Positions 33,000-43,764 of a DNA stretch of 64,000 nucleotides are shown here, piece by piece (the first letter of the stretch is position 1; the number at the start of each line of letters is the position of its first letter). A model generated the notes under the pieces. The model did no database searches. It was not told the DNA's origin and worked only from the letters and a program-made list of their open reading frames with translations. The stretch is taken from NCBI GenBank assembly GCA_020205615.1, contig JAINUW010000728.1, positions 349,296 through 413,295 of the forward strand, read 5' to 3'. A program made the translations under genes and the position numbers. The DNA comes from Panax quinquefolius (lineage: Eukaryota; Streptophyta; Magnoliopsida; Apiales; Araliaceae).

Positions 33000-34501
33000 A
33001 TGGCAAGTATCTGAGTAGAACCGACTTTAATCGATAAAAGTTAAAGCTCGCCAAGCTACGCACACGGAGGCGATGCGTATGAGGAAGAAAGTGCAAGAAG
33101 GTGCTATGCGTAAGCAAGAATCGATGAAGAAGGAATACTTTGAGTCAACTCTAGACTTTTGTGTTCCTAACGACCACGATTTAAAGTATAATATCATGAT
33201 GGAGGCGCACAACACACCATTTGCAATCCATCTCAGGAGTACCAAAATGTATCATGATATTCATCATACATTTTGGTGGAGCAATATGAAGAGAGAGAGA
33301 TAGCGTTGTTTATCTCAAGGTGTCTAACTTGTCAACGAGTTAAAAGGAGCATCAAGTACCAAAAGGTCCATTGCAACCACTTGAAATTCCGAATGGAAGT
33401 GGGAGCACATTACCATGGATTTCAATTCACGGTCTTCCTAAGGTTTCTCAAGGCATTGATGCGATTTGGGTCATTGTTGATAGATTGACCAAGTCCGCTC
33501 ATTTCTTACCGACACGAGAAACTTATACACTTGAACGTCTTGCTCGTATGTACATAAACGAGATTGTAAGATCGCATGGTATGCCTAAGTATCCATAGTT
33601 TCCGATCGAGACCCAAGATTCACTTCACGATTTTGGGTTAGTTTGCAGAAAGCTATGGGCACAGATTTACGATTTAGCTCGCATATCATCCTCGAGAGCC
33701 GGACGGACAATGGAGAGGACTATTCAAACTCTTGAAGATCTATTAAGACTTTGTGTCCTTGATTTCAAGGGAGTTGGGACAAGTTCTTACCATTGGTGGA
33801 GTTTTCCTACAACAAACAGCTTATCAAGCAAGTATTGGCATGGCTCCATTCGAAGCGTTGTATGGAAGAAAGTGTCGTTCTCCAGTATGCTGGGATGAGG
33901 TGGGTGAAGCCACGTTGTTGGGACCGGAGTTGGTACGTATGACTACGGAAAAGATTCAAACGATCCGACAACGTATAAAAACCTCACAAAATCGACAAAA
34001 GAGTTATGCTGATCTTCATCGAAAGAACGTGGAATTTGATATAGGAGATCATGTGTTGTTAAAAGTTGCTCCATGGAAAGGAGTTACAAGATTTGGAAAG
34101 AGAGGAAAACTTAATCCTCGATTCATCTGGTCCATTTTAATCCTCGATCGAGTAGGAATCGTGGCCTATAGACTCGCTTTTATCGCCTAAATATGTCTCG
34201 TGTTCATAACGTTTTTCACATATCCATGTTACGTAAATATGTGAAAGACCGAACCACATTATTGAGTTAGAACCCGGACGAAATAGCGGAAGATTTGACG
34301 TATGAAGAGGTTCTGTTTCAAATTTTGGATAAGAAGGAACATATTCTACGCTCCAAGGTTATACCTCAAGTCAAAGTTTTGTGGAGGAACCATGATGTTG
34401 AGGAAATGACTTGGGAGTTAGAATCTGAAATGAAATCAAGGTATCCTTACCTCTTCGATATACCAGGTACGTACCCTAATTTCGAGGGCAAAATTTCATA
34501 A
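33000..34501 (+). pseudogene. Integrase and chromodomain-like tail, array unit 2, broken
   Basis: In order: the zinc-domain part (33073-33303, MMEAHNTPFAIHLRSTKMYH), CLTCQRVK (33325), the core from 33371 (GLPKVSQGIDAIWVIVDRLT), the catalytic Glu region in a shifted frame (RTIQTLEDLL, 33715), then 33753-34190 with YQASIGMAPFEALYGRKCRS, PELVRMTTEKIQ and FDIGDHVLLKVAPWKG. The tail at 34295-34501 (EHILRSKVIPQVKVLWRNHD, then TWELESEMKSRYP) matches the chromodomain-like end of Tekay integrases, thought to guide insertion to heterochromatin. Confidence 0.88.
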
Positions 34502-34511
34502 GAAGGGGAGG
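34500..34511 (+). other. Polypurine tract between unit 2 and LTR 3
   Basis: AAGAAGGGGAGG directly before the LTR. Confidence 0.8.
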
Positions 34512-34512
34512 T

Positions 34513-37120
34513 TGTAAGACCCCAACTTTTATAAATAAAGATGAATTTTTCTATAAATATTATTTTTGAATATTATGGAATAAATTTGATATAATGTTAT
34601 AGTTGTGGGTAATATTTATAAATTTTTCAAAGTATGCAAGTTGTTATAAAATATTCGTTTGGTCGGGGAATATTCTTTTTGTTAGGGAATATTCGTACAA
34701 CGACTCAATCATTGGTGGACCCCATTAATGTAATTATTGTCGGATTGAGAAAACGACAAAAATATTTTATAAAATAACTACGGAGGTTTTACCATTAAAA
34801 CCGTTGAACTACCCGGTTGGTAAAGAAATACGATGTCTGGCGTGGTTGCATAATAGCACACGGTATTGATTATCGATGCTTACGTGAGAAGTCACTCATT
34901 TATGCTTAATTATTGCTACAAGAATTCTACGCATCATATCTCTTATATTATTGATTCAATTATTGTCACAAGATTATCGTGACATAATATGTTATAGTAT
35001 TAAATCAATAATTGAGACGATAAGTTATAAATGATTAATAATTGTTGAAAGATTAAATATGTGTTGATTAAAATAAAATGATTTGTGGTAAGTTTGATTA
35101 TTTTATGGGGGCTCATATGTCATCATCTAAGAGTCTCTACGTCAATAGTAATTACCTTTGTGAATAGTAATTACCTTCACAATAGTATTTACCTTAAATC
35201 AATAGTAATTACCTTCGTTAATAGTAATTACCCTTGTGAATAGTAATTACCTTTGTTAATAGTAATTACCCTTGTGAATAGTAATTACCTTCGTCAATAG
35301 TAATTACCTTTACCAGACGCCGAACCACTTGTCGTTTCACATTACAGAGGCCGAACCACTTGTCGTTTCACATTACAGGCGTCGAACCACTTGTCGTTTC
35401 ACATTACAGGCGTCAAACCACTTTTCTTTTCACATCATCATCATCGAGCCACTTGCGCTTTTCACACTGCAAGTGCTAAGCTAGAAATCTTCTATAAATA
35501 GAGGCCTAGTACTTCATTATTTTTCATTTAATTCATTCAAGCTATAGAGAGAGAAAGTATAGAGAGAATAAGAGAGAAAGAAGAAGAGTATTTTGTTACT
35601 ACACCAATCATAAAGCAGATTCAATCTCCTACCAAAAGTAAGGGGTGTTATTCTTTCTTATTTATGAAGAGAACTGTTGTTATTCCATTGCTTATTATTC
35701 TCGTTGGAATAACTTTTGTATACGTGGTTTACCCTATACTTGGTGACATTCTTCTATTATTCATTCGGTTGGAACATCCTCATCTCGTGTGTTTTACAGG
35801 ACTTGGTTAAAATCTTTTATTATTATTCTCGTTGGAACATCTCTGCATGTGTGTTTTACTAATCGAACTCGGTTCCGTCTTTATTATTATACGTTGGAAC
35901 ATCTCGTCTGTGTGTTTTACGCGGACTGGTTCCATTCTTTATTATTCTATTGGAACATCCTCATCTGCATGCATTTTACGCCAGGAACTAGTTCCGTTAT
36001 TTATTATTCTGTTGGAATAACTTCGCCTGCGTCGATCTATCGCATGCATGGTGATTTCTTTTGTTATTCTATTCTTTATTATACCCAGGTTGGTTAAAAC
36101 TTTGACTTCTATACTCCATGAAATTAGTGGAATATCCTTGATATTTGCGTTTCATCCAAAGATCTTTTCATGGAAATATTCTTCCGATCATTTTGAATTT
36201 TACTCTACAAAACAAAGATTATCATGTTGATAATTTGGACGTTAATAATTCTCGGATAAAATAATTCTTGAACTTGTTTTATTGAATTCTTATATCATTG
36301 TCATCATCCTCATGTTTTTATTATGTTGAAAGTCATCTCGTGGGCTCAGTAGTGCATAGATGGACTTGGTATGATTATGACTAGAGACTATTCTTGTAAT
36401 CATTAATAGTTATGTTACAAATGATGTGATAAAAATCCTCAGTGGCCGTGGTGCATTGGTGGACAGTTGTTGGCATGATCATGACCATTAATGAATACAC
36501 AAATATTCTTGGCCCGTAGTGCATGAATAATTGTGGTCGTGATACTAAAGAATATCCTTGGCCGTAGTGCAAGGGTGATTCGATGATGTGGAATATTTAT
36601 TAAAGCTGAGTCTCAGCTATAACAGTGATGAAAAACCTTTTAAAACCTAAAAGATAGTAGACTTTATTTTATACTTGACTCGCTTTTAATGGATTGATAT
36701 TCATTGCAGATTAAACCGGTTGTCTATTGTAGTTTATCGGTTTAACATTGTTGAAGACTATTGATAATTTATTACTGCATTATCTTAGTCATAATATTTC
36801 TTCTTGAAATTTGGTTGTGCTCACCCTTTTCTTTCACCTTTGTTCTCTTCGTGAAATGAGAATATATTTGGGACAAGTCTGGGAAACGAGTGATGGTCCG
36901 AAGATAGCATTAGTAGTCCTCACTATTACGTGAAATAGTGTGATAATAATTGTAATGAGGACTCCTTTTGAGTTTGTATAATATCTAGTAGACGCGATAT
37001 TTGTATTTTGTATTCGTATCGTATTGCACACCTACGTTATGTTAGTAAGTTGTATTTAAATTCGTACCATGTAAGTGGCGACCTAAGATGGGTGATGTAT
37101 ACCTAATTTTGGGGGCGTCA
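34513..37120 (+). repeat. Family A LTR 3 of the array (2608 bp), shared by units 2 and 3
   Basis: Ends and repeat modules as in LTR 1. TATAAATA at 35493-35500. A primer site follows at 37125, so a third internal region starts here rather than flanking DNA. Confidence 0.93.
35493..35500 (+). promoter_or_regulatory. TATA box, array LTR 3
   Basis: TATAAATA in the conserved TCTATAAATAGAGGCC context. Confidence 0.65.
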
Positions 37121-37124
37121 CAGT

Positions 37125-37135
37125 TGGTATCGAGC
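37125..37135 (+). other. Primer binding site, array unit 3
   Basis: TGGTATCGAGC following LTR 3. Confidence 0.75.
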
Positions 37136-37307
37136 TTAGGATATGATCCACGGCTAAGATGTGAGAATAGTACTAGGAGGGAGAGACGGGGAATACCTTC
37201 GCTAGTATTTGACCTACCTAAGTTTATGTGCTATTTTATTGGTTGGTCAAGATAGGGATAATTTGTTACATGTCAATTAACCTTTTGTTTTGTGGCAAGA
37301 TTCGAAA

Positions 37308-37585
37308 ATGACATCCGAGAATGTTGAGAATAGCAATGGAGCGCAGCGATCGTTGATTCACCACATATCAATAATCGTGGATAATGTGCATCAGGAAGGA
37401 GACAATCCTCATGCAAACAACAACACTGACCAAATGATGAATGATCAAATGTTCAGAGGCTTTATGTAATTTATGCAACAGCAGGCGAGAGCGACTCCTG
37501 TCCAAAACACGGAAAACTCTCGGGCGGTCACCGCTAAACAATTCAAGGAGCTGGGACCACCGGAGTTTAAGGGAGAGCGTTTGTT
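37308..37585 (+). pseudogene. Gag remnant, array unit 3 (capsid deleted)
   Basis: ATG at 37308 (MTSENVENSNGA). It has the same short N-terminal part and the same fusion after GAGTTTAAGGGAGAGCG (about 37565) to the protease linker as units 1 and 2. It contains stops. Confidence 0.8.
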
Positions 37586-38240
37586 GTGACCTCCCAGAGA
37601 GCAAGGAACCCGAATGAGGTCGTCACGGGTAAGCTTATCATAAACTCTAATGAAGTCTATACTTTATTTGATACCGGTTCTACCCATTCTTTTATTTCTC
37701 CTACTTGCGCTCATCGATTAAATTTGACTCCGGAGAAATTAGACTTTGACTTATCTGTGGAAACTCCGTTGGGAGAAACCTTCATTACATCCACCTGTTT
37801 ATAAGTCTTGTTTGGTTCAAATCGGTACCCTCACATTACTGGTCGATCTTATTTCATTAAAAATACTTGTATTTGACGTGATTCTAGGATTGATTGGTTA
37901 ACTACTTATCGTGCAAAAATTGATTGTTTTTTGTAAGGTTGTTAGCTTTCATATTCCTAATCAACCTATTATGCTTAATTCAAACGACCAAACCATTAAA
38001 ATCAATCACGGTCATCTCAAGCCATAAAGCTATTCGTTTATTGAAAAACGGATGTCAAGCTTTCTTAGCTCATGTCACAGATTTAAACAAAAATACGTCA
38101 GTTTTGAACGATATTTCTATTGTTAATAAATTTCCTGACGTATTCCCCGAAGAACTTCCTGGCCTACCCCCAGAGCGTGAAATTGAATTTTGTATCGACC
38201 TTGAACCTGGTACAAAACCTATTTCCAAAGCCCATATCGA
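37586..38240 (+). pseudogene. Aspartic protease and linker, array unit 3
   Basis: The protease frame 37586-37804 has LFDTGSTHSFISPTCAHRLN, then a stop after FITSTCL. The linker reopens at 37924-38295 ([36 protein letters not shown]). Indels near 37800-37930 break it. Confidence 0.85.
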
Positions 38241-39420
38241 ATGGCTCCTATTGAACTTCGTGGAGTTAAAGACCCAACTGCGCAGGAATTGTTAGACATT
38301 GGCTTTATTCGTCCTAGTACTTCTCCTTGGGGTGCTCCTGTTCTATTCGTGAAGAAGAAAGATGGGAGTATGCGACTTTGTATTGATTATCGGGAGTTGA
38401 ATCATGTCACCATCAAAAATAGGTATCCATTGCCACGTATTGATGACCTGTTTGACCAGTTGCAAGGAGCCAAATTCTTTTCAAAGATTGATCTTTGTTC
38501 CGGATATCACCAATTGAAGATTAGAACCGCTGACATTCCAAAGGCGGCTTTCGTAACTCCCCATGACGGGCATTATGAATTCCTAGTCATGTCCTTTGGA
38601 TTGACTAATGCTCCTGCTGCCTTCATGGATATGATGAACCGAGTATTCAAGGAATATTTAGATCACTTTGTGGTCGTCTTTATTGATGACATCCTTATTT
38701 ATTCCAAAAGCCGTGAAGATCATGAGCAACACTTGAGGCTGACACTCCAAAAGCTTCGTGAATATAAGCTTTATGCCAAGTTGAAGAAATGTGAGTTCTG
38801 GCTTGAAGAAGTAGCATTCCTTGGGCACGTGGTATCAAGTCATGGAATATCTGTTGACCCAAAGAAAGATTGAAGCTATTCAAAGTCGGGAACAACCTAA
38901 ATCGATGACCAAGCACGTAGCTTTCTCGGTTTAATTTGGTTATTATCGGAGATTCGTGGAAGGATTTTCTCGAATCGCTACTCCATTGACTCACCGACTT
39001 CGGAAAGATACAAAGTTCTTATTGGAGCGAAGAATGTGAGAAGAGTTTTCAAGAACTCAAGAGGAGACTTATTTCAAAGATATGTTCCGACAATACCATC
39101 CGGCTCGGAGGATTTGGCTTCTCTGATGATGCTTGCGGGCAAAGGGTTGGGATGTGTTCTTATGCAACATGGAAAAGTTATAGCCTATGCCTCATGACAA
39201 CTCAAAGAATATGAGAGGAATTATCCTACTCATGATCTAGAGTTGGCAATTGTTGACTTTGCACTTAAAATTTGGAGGCATTACTTGTATGGGGAGAAAG
39301 TGGAGATCTTCTGGATCATAAAAGCCTCAAATATTTCTTCACTCAAAAGGAACTCAACATACGACAACGACGTTGGCTTGAACTGTTGAAAGACTATGAT
39401 CATACCATCCAATACCATCC
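38241..39420 (+). pseudogene. Reverse transcriptase and truncated RNase H, array unit 3
   Basis: The best RT in the window is open over 38241-38873: [66 protein letters not shown], the catalytic [13 protein letters not shown] with both aspartates, and [21 protein letters not shown] frameshift follows at about 38865. RNase H is fragmentary (39130-39420) and is cut off after YDHTIQYHP at 39420, where unrelated Tat LTR sequence begins. RNase H end, integrase, polypurine tract and a fourth LTR are absent. Confidence 0.88.
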
Positions 39421-39909
39421 AATACATTCAGCATGCACAACATCCCAATCTAAGAGATAACCCTGAGCAACGACTGCTACATCAGTACAGAGCCAGAGAT
39501 AACCACAGTGAGGGGCAAAATTGTCTTTTTTCCACCTCGATACTACATTCACATCATCTCAACATCATTTCAACCCACACTTCACACATAAGTGTCCCAC
39601 AAGAACAATAACTTAATTCTCGAGTGACTACTACATAAGACAGCACATCAGATAGAATATGAAGACTTGAAGATCTAGTAATGGACCCATCTTCTCGGCT
39701 TCATACAACCTCTTATCCTATGTCATTGTATAGCTCTCGGTAACAACATTCCAGAAAGGTACATCACGCCTCCATCGGATGCCCGGATTCAAAGTTATGA
39801 AGGTTCGAGCGAACAACGTGTTGCACGAGTGCACTTACTTTGAGACGACGAGACCTGCATGGCCTGGGGCAACCCAGGCAGCCGCAGGTAGACCCGCGGC
39901 CATCAAGTC

Positions 39910-39917
39910 TATAAATA
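39910..39917 (+). promoter_or_regulatory. TATA box of the Tat-like LTR
   Basis: TATAAATA in AGTCTATAAATATGGGTC, about 490 bases into the second part of the LTR. Position and context fit a Tat LTR promoter. Confidence 0.6.
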
Positions 39918-40226
39918 TGGGTCTTTGGTTGCTCATTTGAAAAAATAGAAATAGAAAAATGAAACTCATAAACAATTCTAAAATGCTCTAAACTGAGTAA
40001 TTCTTCTTTCTAAACACTTGTAAGCTTGTGTTTTGCTACATAGTGAAATTTAACCTGTGGAGACCGAGTTTTCAGGTATCACAAGCTATCTAATGTCTTT
40101 TTGGCAGCCCACTGTAAGATATTTTAGTTTTTTAAAGTTTTTATCACTTTTGTATATACATATATACTAACGTTGAGAGCCGCGATTTGTGGGTATGCCC
40201 AGATCGTCGATCCATGACTTTTAATG

Positions 40227-40229
<3 letters not shown>

Positions 40230-40272
<43 letters not shown>

Positions 40273-40327
40273 CGAACTATGCTTCGATTGAGCCCGAATA
40301 TAATATTCACAGCATTTACTACTTTCG

Positions 40328-40375
<48 letters not shown>

Positions 40376-40427
40376 TCAAACTCGTTTGATTGAGCCTGGA
40401 TATACATTAGGAGCGTTTATCGCTTTT

Positions 40428-40478
<51 letters not shown>

Positions 40479-40527
40479 TTTCATCAAACTCGTTTGATTG
40501 AGCTTGATATATATCTCAAAGTGCGTT

Positions 40528-40566
<39 letters not shown>
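40230..40566. repeat. Composite repeat with alternating (TA)n and a ~60-base unit
   Basis: (TA)n runs at 40230-40269, 40332-40372, 40427-40476 and 40532-40566 separate three copies of a unit with TCATCAAACTCGTTTGATTG then AGC.TG.ATATA...GCGTTTAT. The unit and its TA tract form a ~100-bp minisatellite. ORFs of Tyr-Ile repeats on both strands are artefacts of the TA runs. Confidence 0.9.
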
Positions 40567-40570
<4 letters not shown>

Positions 40571-40901
40571 TTGGGTTCATTCATTCGGACTCTGCATGCG
40601 GCATTAAAATACGGACCTTTTTTGGGTTTTTTTTTAAACAACTAAAAAAAAGTTTAATATTTTATGGAACAGGAATTTTTCAATAATACTGTGTTTTGGG
40701 TGTGATTTAGATACATAGAACAAAATAGTTTGTATAGACTGTACATACTATTTTGTTATATATATCCAAAAACACTGTATTATGGAAAAATTCCAATTCC
40801 ATAAAATATTAAACTTTTTTTTTAGTTATTTTAAAAAAAGCAAAAAGAAGAAGAAAAAAGGTTCGGATTTTAGCTCCGTCCGGGAGTCCGAACATGATAC
40901 T

Positions 40902-40908
<7 letters not shown>
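40567..40908. mobile_element. Hairpin (foldback) element flanked by (TA)n, MITE-like
   Basis: The left arm 40639-40733 and right arm 40742-40828 are inverted copies; for example, AGTTTAATATTTTATGGAA on the left appears as TTCCATAAAATATTAAACT on the right. A loop of under 10 bases separates them. Outer, less perfect arms (CGGACCTTTTTT at 40612 against AAAAAAGGTTCGG at 40854, and TTCGGACTC against GAGTCCGAA) extend the stem to both TA tracts. No coding capacity. A MITE with TA target is the simplest reading; a small-RNA hairpin is the alternative. Confidence 0.7.

Positions 40909-40939
<31 letters not shown>
40907..40939. repeat. (TA)n microsatellite right of the hairpin
   Basis: An uninterrupted TA run of about 32 bases. 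Confidence 0.95.
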
Positions 40940-40941
<2 letters not shown>

Positions 40942-40950
40942 GTTATTCAG

Positions 40951-41340
40951 CCTGCGTGCTAGATTTGCCTAAATCTGGCCATTTCTCACTTTAACCGGTT
41001 CATGGTAACTAAACTAGATTCGTTGAAGCTAGAATGGTTTAGATTTACTCAAATCTAGTTCTTTTTCTAGCTATTATTTGCCTGGGGGCTAGCTTTGCCT
41101 AAATCTGGCCATTTCTCAGTTTAATCAGTTCATGGTGACTAAACTGGAATCGTTGAACCTGAAATGGTTTAGATTTACTCAAATAAAGTTCTTTTTCTTC
41201 CTTTTATTAGCCTGCGGGCTAGATTTGCCTAAATCTGGTCATTTCTCACTTTAACCGGTTAATGGTGACTAAACTAGAATCGTTGAAGCTGGAATGCTTA
41301 GATTTACTCAAATCTAGTCCGTTTTCTAGCTTTTGCACAT
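40951..41340. repeat. 130-bp tandem repeat, three copies
   Basis: Units start CCTGCGTGCTAGATTTGCCT (40951), CCTGGGGGCTAGCTTTGCCT (41081) and CCTGCGGGCTAGATTTGCCT (41211), exactly 130 bases apart. They share CTGGCCATTTCTCA, TTAA.C.GTTCATGGT.ACTAA and GGTTTAGATTTACTCAAAT. It lies inside the Tat-like LTR. Confidence 0.92.
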
Positions 41341-41972
41341 ATTGCTTTGTCATGTGAGCCTAGGAATCATGTGATCACATATTAAGTTTCTGAATCAAGA
41401 TTCGGTTCCTGTGATGGACATTTTCAGCTGCATCCAGCTTGTAAATTATTCACGGTGTCTGAATGTTCTTAGATGTCTCTCATGCCCACAAGGAGTTCAG
41501 CTCTTCTATATATCTTATTTTCTCAAAGATGCTTCGCATCTCAAAAATAAATGTAATCAAGCCGAACACAGAATAAAATAAAAGTATTAAAGGCCTTAAT
41601 TACTATTGAGCACAAGGGTTTAAAAAACCTATTTTACAAAACATCACTGCCATATCTCGTTAAAATTCATGTTTTATACAAAAGTCAAACCATTTGTATA
41701 TAGGTGCGAACAAGGCATATCACTACTTCCAAACAAATGCACATAGACCTGCACACACACACACATAAACAGATAAAAGTTTAAAATGAAAATTGGCGAT
41801 AACTGTGTTATCACGGAAGTCGGGGGGTGCCTAACACCTTCCCTCTGATTAATCAAGCCCTTGGACCCTAACGAATTTTGGTTTTGCAGACCAGTTAAAC
41901 AGTATCACACCACTAGGTCTTTGTGCAAACCTTTTCTCGGTTGAGTTGGTGCAACCATTTAAAAATTCCAAC

Positions 41973-41985
41973 TGGCGACTCTTAC
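41973..41985 (+). other. Primer binding site of a Tat-like element
   Basis: TGGCGACTCTTAC, two bases after the LTR end CA. TGGCGACTC is the form I associate with the tRNA-Arg-type primer site of Tat/Ogre elements. It implies that a second internal region follows this LTR. Confidence 0.55.
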
Positions 41986-43024
41986 AGTCAAATCGTCGAC
42001 ATATAAATGTCGGACCTTTACAAACAAATCTCACTTAACATGAGAACACCAAAAGACAAGAACAAAAAGGGACAAATAAAAATCCCGACGTTGACATCAT
42101 GTATGAATTGATATGCGATTAGATTAGATATTCTAGGCAACAAAATTTTTTGTTTTTCGCAATAATATGGCGTAAGCAGCTGCGTCGTCTCAAGTTCATT
42201 CGAGCGCTAGCATTACCGTTACCTAGAAATCGGTTTACGCTTTTAAAGAAATTGTACAAGAACCCAATTCATTTTGGGCAAATACCGCTACTTGGGTAGA
42301 ATCTGAAAAACTTTCATTTTTCTTCAATCAAAATAAATGGTTTATTTAATTGATAAAAGGTTAAAATAAAGGAGTTTATTTTATCTGAAATATGATTTCA
42401 GATTGCTAAAAAAATTAAAAGAGCTTAATTTGGATTTGGTTTTTGATTGAAATAAAAGAGTTTATTTTATTTCAAAACTAAAATTTAGCAAACTTTTGCC
42501 CATTAAATTGATATCAATACATATATGGAATGGAATTTTAATTCATGAGATGAATATTTATTTATTGATGTATATGGTGATATGTATGATAATAAATGAG
42601 ATTGATTATGTACTATTGACCGATGTGATTATATTTTATCTTGGATAGATGCTTAAATGTATGTATTTTATTAAATGGGCTCTGCGTATCTTGTCTTTTT
42701 TGATTTTCTTCTTGATGTAAATTATATCTCCCTTCTATGTACTTCCCCTTGACTGCTGATCAAGATTTCTATTTCAATTAAATAGTTTATGTAATAGGTT
42801 TAGTTAGAATTTCTTGAAGAATAGAGGTCCATGAGCAAGGAGAGCTTGAAGACATGTTTGTAATGGAGCTCGAGTTTAAATGTAATAGTTATATTTAAAT
42901 TGTAATTCTTGCACCCCCAGTGTTTGACATTTTGGTTTACTTGGTGGCTCTAGTAAACCAAACAAGAATAAAAGTCCATAATCAATCTGGTAGAATATAG
43001 TATTCTATATGTGCATGCTGATAT

Positions 43025-43077
<53 letters not shown>

Positions 43078-43764
43078 ATGCGTGTTAAACAAGATGAGAC
43101 TAATAATATTAACCCCCTCATATAAAATTATATTAAGTCCTAAGCACTCAAAGATATTTGGAATATCGAATGTCACTTTCTAGCATGATAAAATTAATAG
43201 AGCATTTAATATTTAATATGAGTTTGTTGTGTCAACACACGACAAGTATTAAATATTTAAGATGTTATTTTTATCATATTTGATGCTTATAAAGAAAATT
43301 GAACAATGTTGTTTTGTTTTGTCACCACAAGGACGATGTTTTTCTTTTTTTGAATATATGGAAGTGATTGGTTAGACTAAACTTAGATAATTTTGATTCG
43401 GATGTGTTACCACTTGATCAAAATAATCTAACAGACAAAAGAAAATGAGTTACATGATAATGTAACAAAAGGTTGTCTACCTATTTATCTATATATAGTT
43501 GTTTGTGTCATCACAAGGCTGTATATGTTTGAAATGTGATCTTTATTCTCACTAGCAAAGAATTTAATTAGATTTTGCCGAACTATATAAGTGAGAGTAA
43601 TATAGTTTGAAAAATTAGTGGGAGATACCATTTTAAAATAAGACCTAATTTATTTTTGTAAAAAAATTAATTAAATTAATGTTTGCTAAAATGTTATCTT
43701 TTTCACATGAAGAATTTTGAAAATGTCACATTCAATAATTTAACTACGTAGCATATTATAAGCT
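41986..43764 (+). other. Tat leader remnant and likely copia 5' region; no gene
   Basis: The first ~150-200 bases are probably the Tat 5' leader. The boundary to the copia element is not visible. In 43230-43520 a motif TTTGT.T.GTCACCACAAGG recurs about three times in the leader before copia gag. No ORF of interest on either strand and no recognisable copia LTR. Confidence 0.4.
43025..43076. repeat. (AT)n(GT)n compound microsatellite
   Basis: AT run 43025-43042 followed by a GT run 43043-43076. Confidence 0.95.

Larger units (their letters stand above)
21477..39420 (+). mobile_element. Tandem array of family A (Tekay-like): LTR-internal-LTR-internal-LTR-internal, 3' truncated
   Basis: Three LTRs (21477, 28008, 34513) alternate with three internal regions, all in plus orientation. 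Each LTR is followed by the TGGTATCGAGC primer site, and the second and third are preceded by the AAGAAGGGGAGG-type polypurine tract. So the middle LTR serves as 3' LTR for one unit and 5' LTR for the next. All three internal regions share one gag-protease fusion deletion. The last unit stops inside RNase H at 39420, where Tat LTR sequence resumes. All pol frames are broken. Confidence 0.92.
39421..41970 (+). repeat. Tat-like LTR, second part, ending at a PBS
   Basis: It resumes the repeat type of 9188-9377 (AGAGATAACCCTGAGCAACG, then CCAGAGATAACCACAGTGAG). It has a TATA box (39910), then R-U5 with microsatellite arrays, a hairpin element and a 130-bp tandem repeat. Near the end is GGGGGGTGCCTAACACCTTC (41824), a sequence I associate with the 3' part of Tat/Ogre LTRs. 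It ends AAAATTCCA with CA at 41969-41970, followed by a TGGCGACTC primer site. The two LTR parts total about 2.7 kb. Confidence 0.6.

Noticed and set aside
40144..40607. ORFs of Tyr-Ile repeats on both strands
   Set aside because: They are translations of (TA)n microsatellites; no protein-like composition outside those tracts.
42150..43020. Copia 5' LTR
   Set aside because: Expected before copia gag, but I found no TG...CA pair, no iMet primer site and no second copy to compare.
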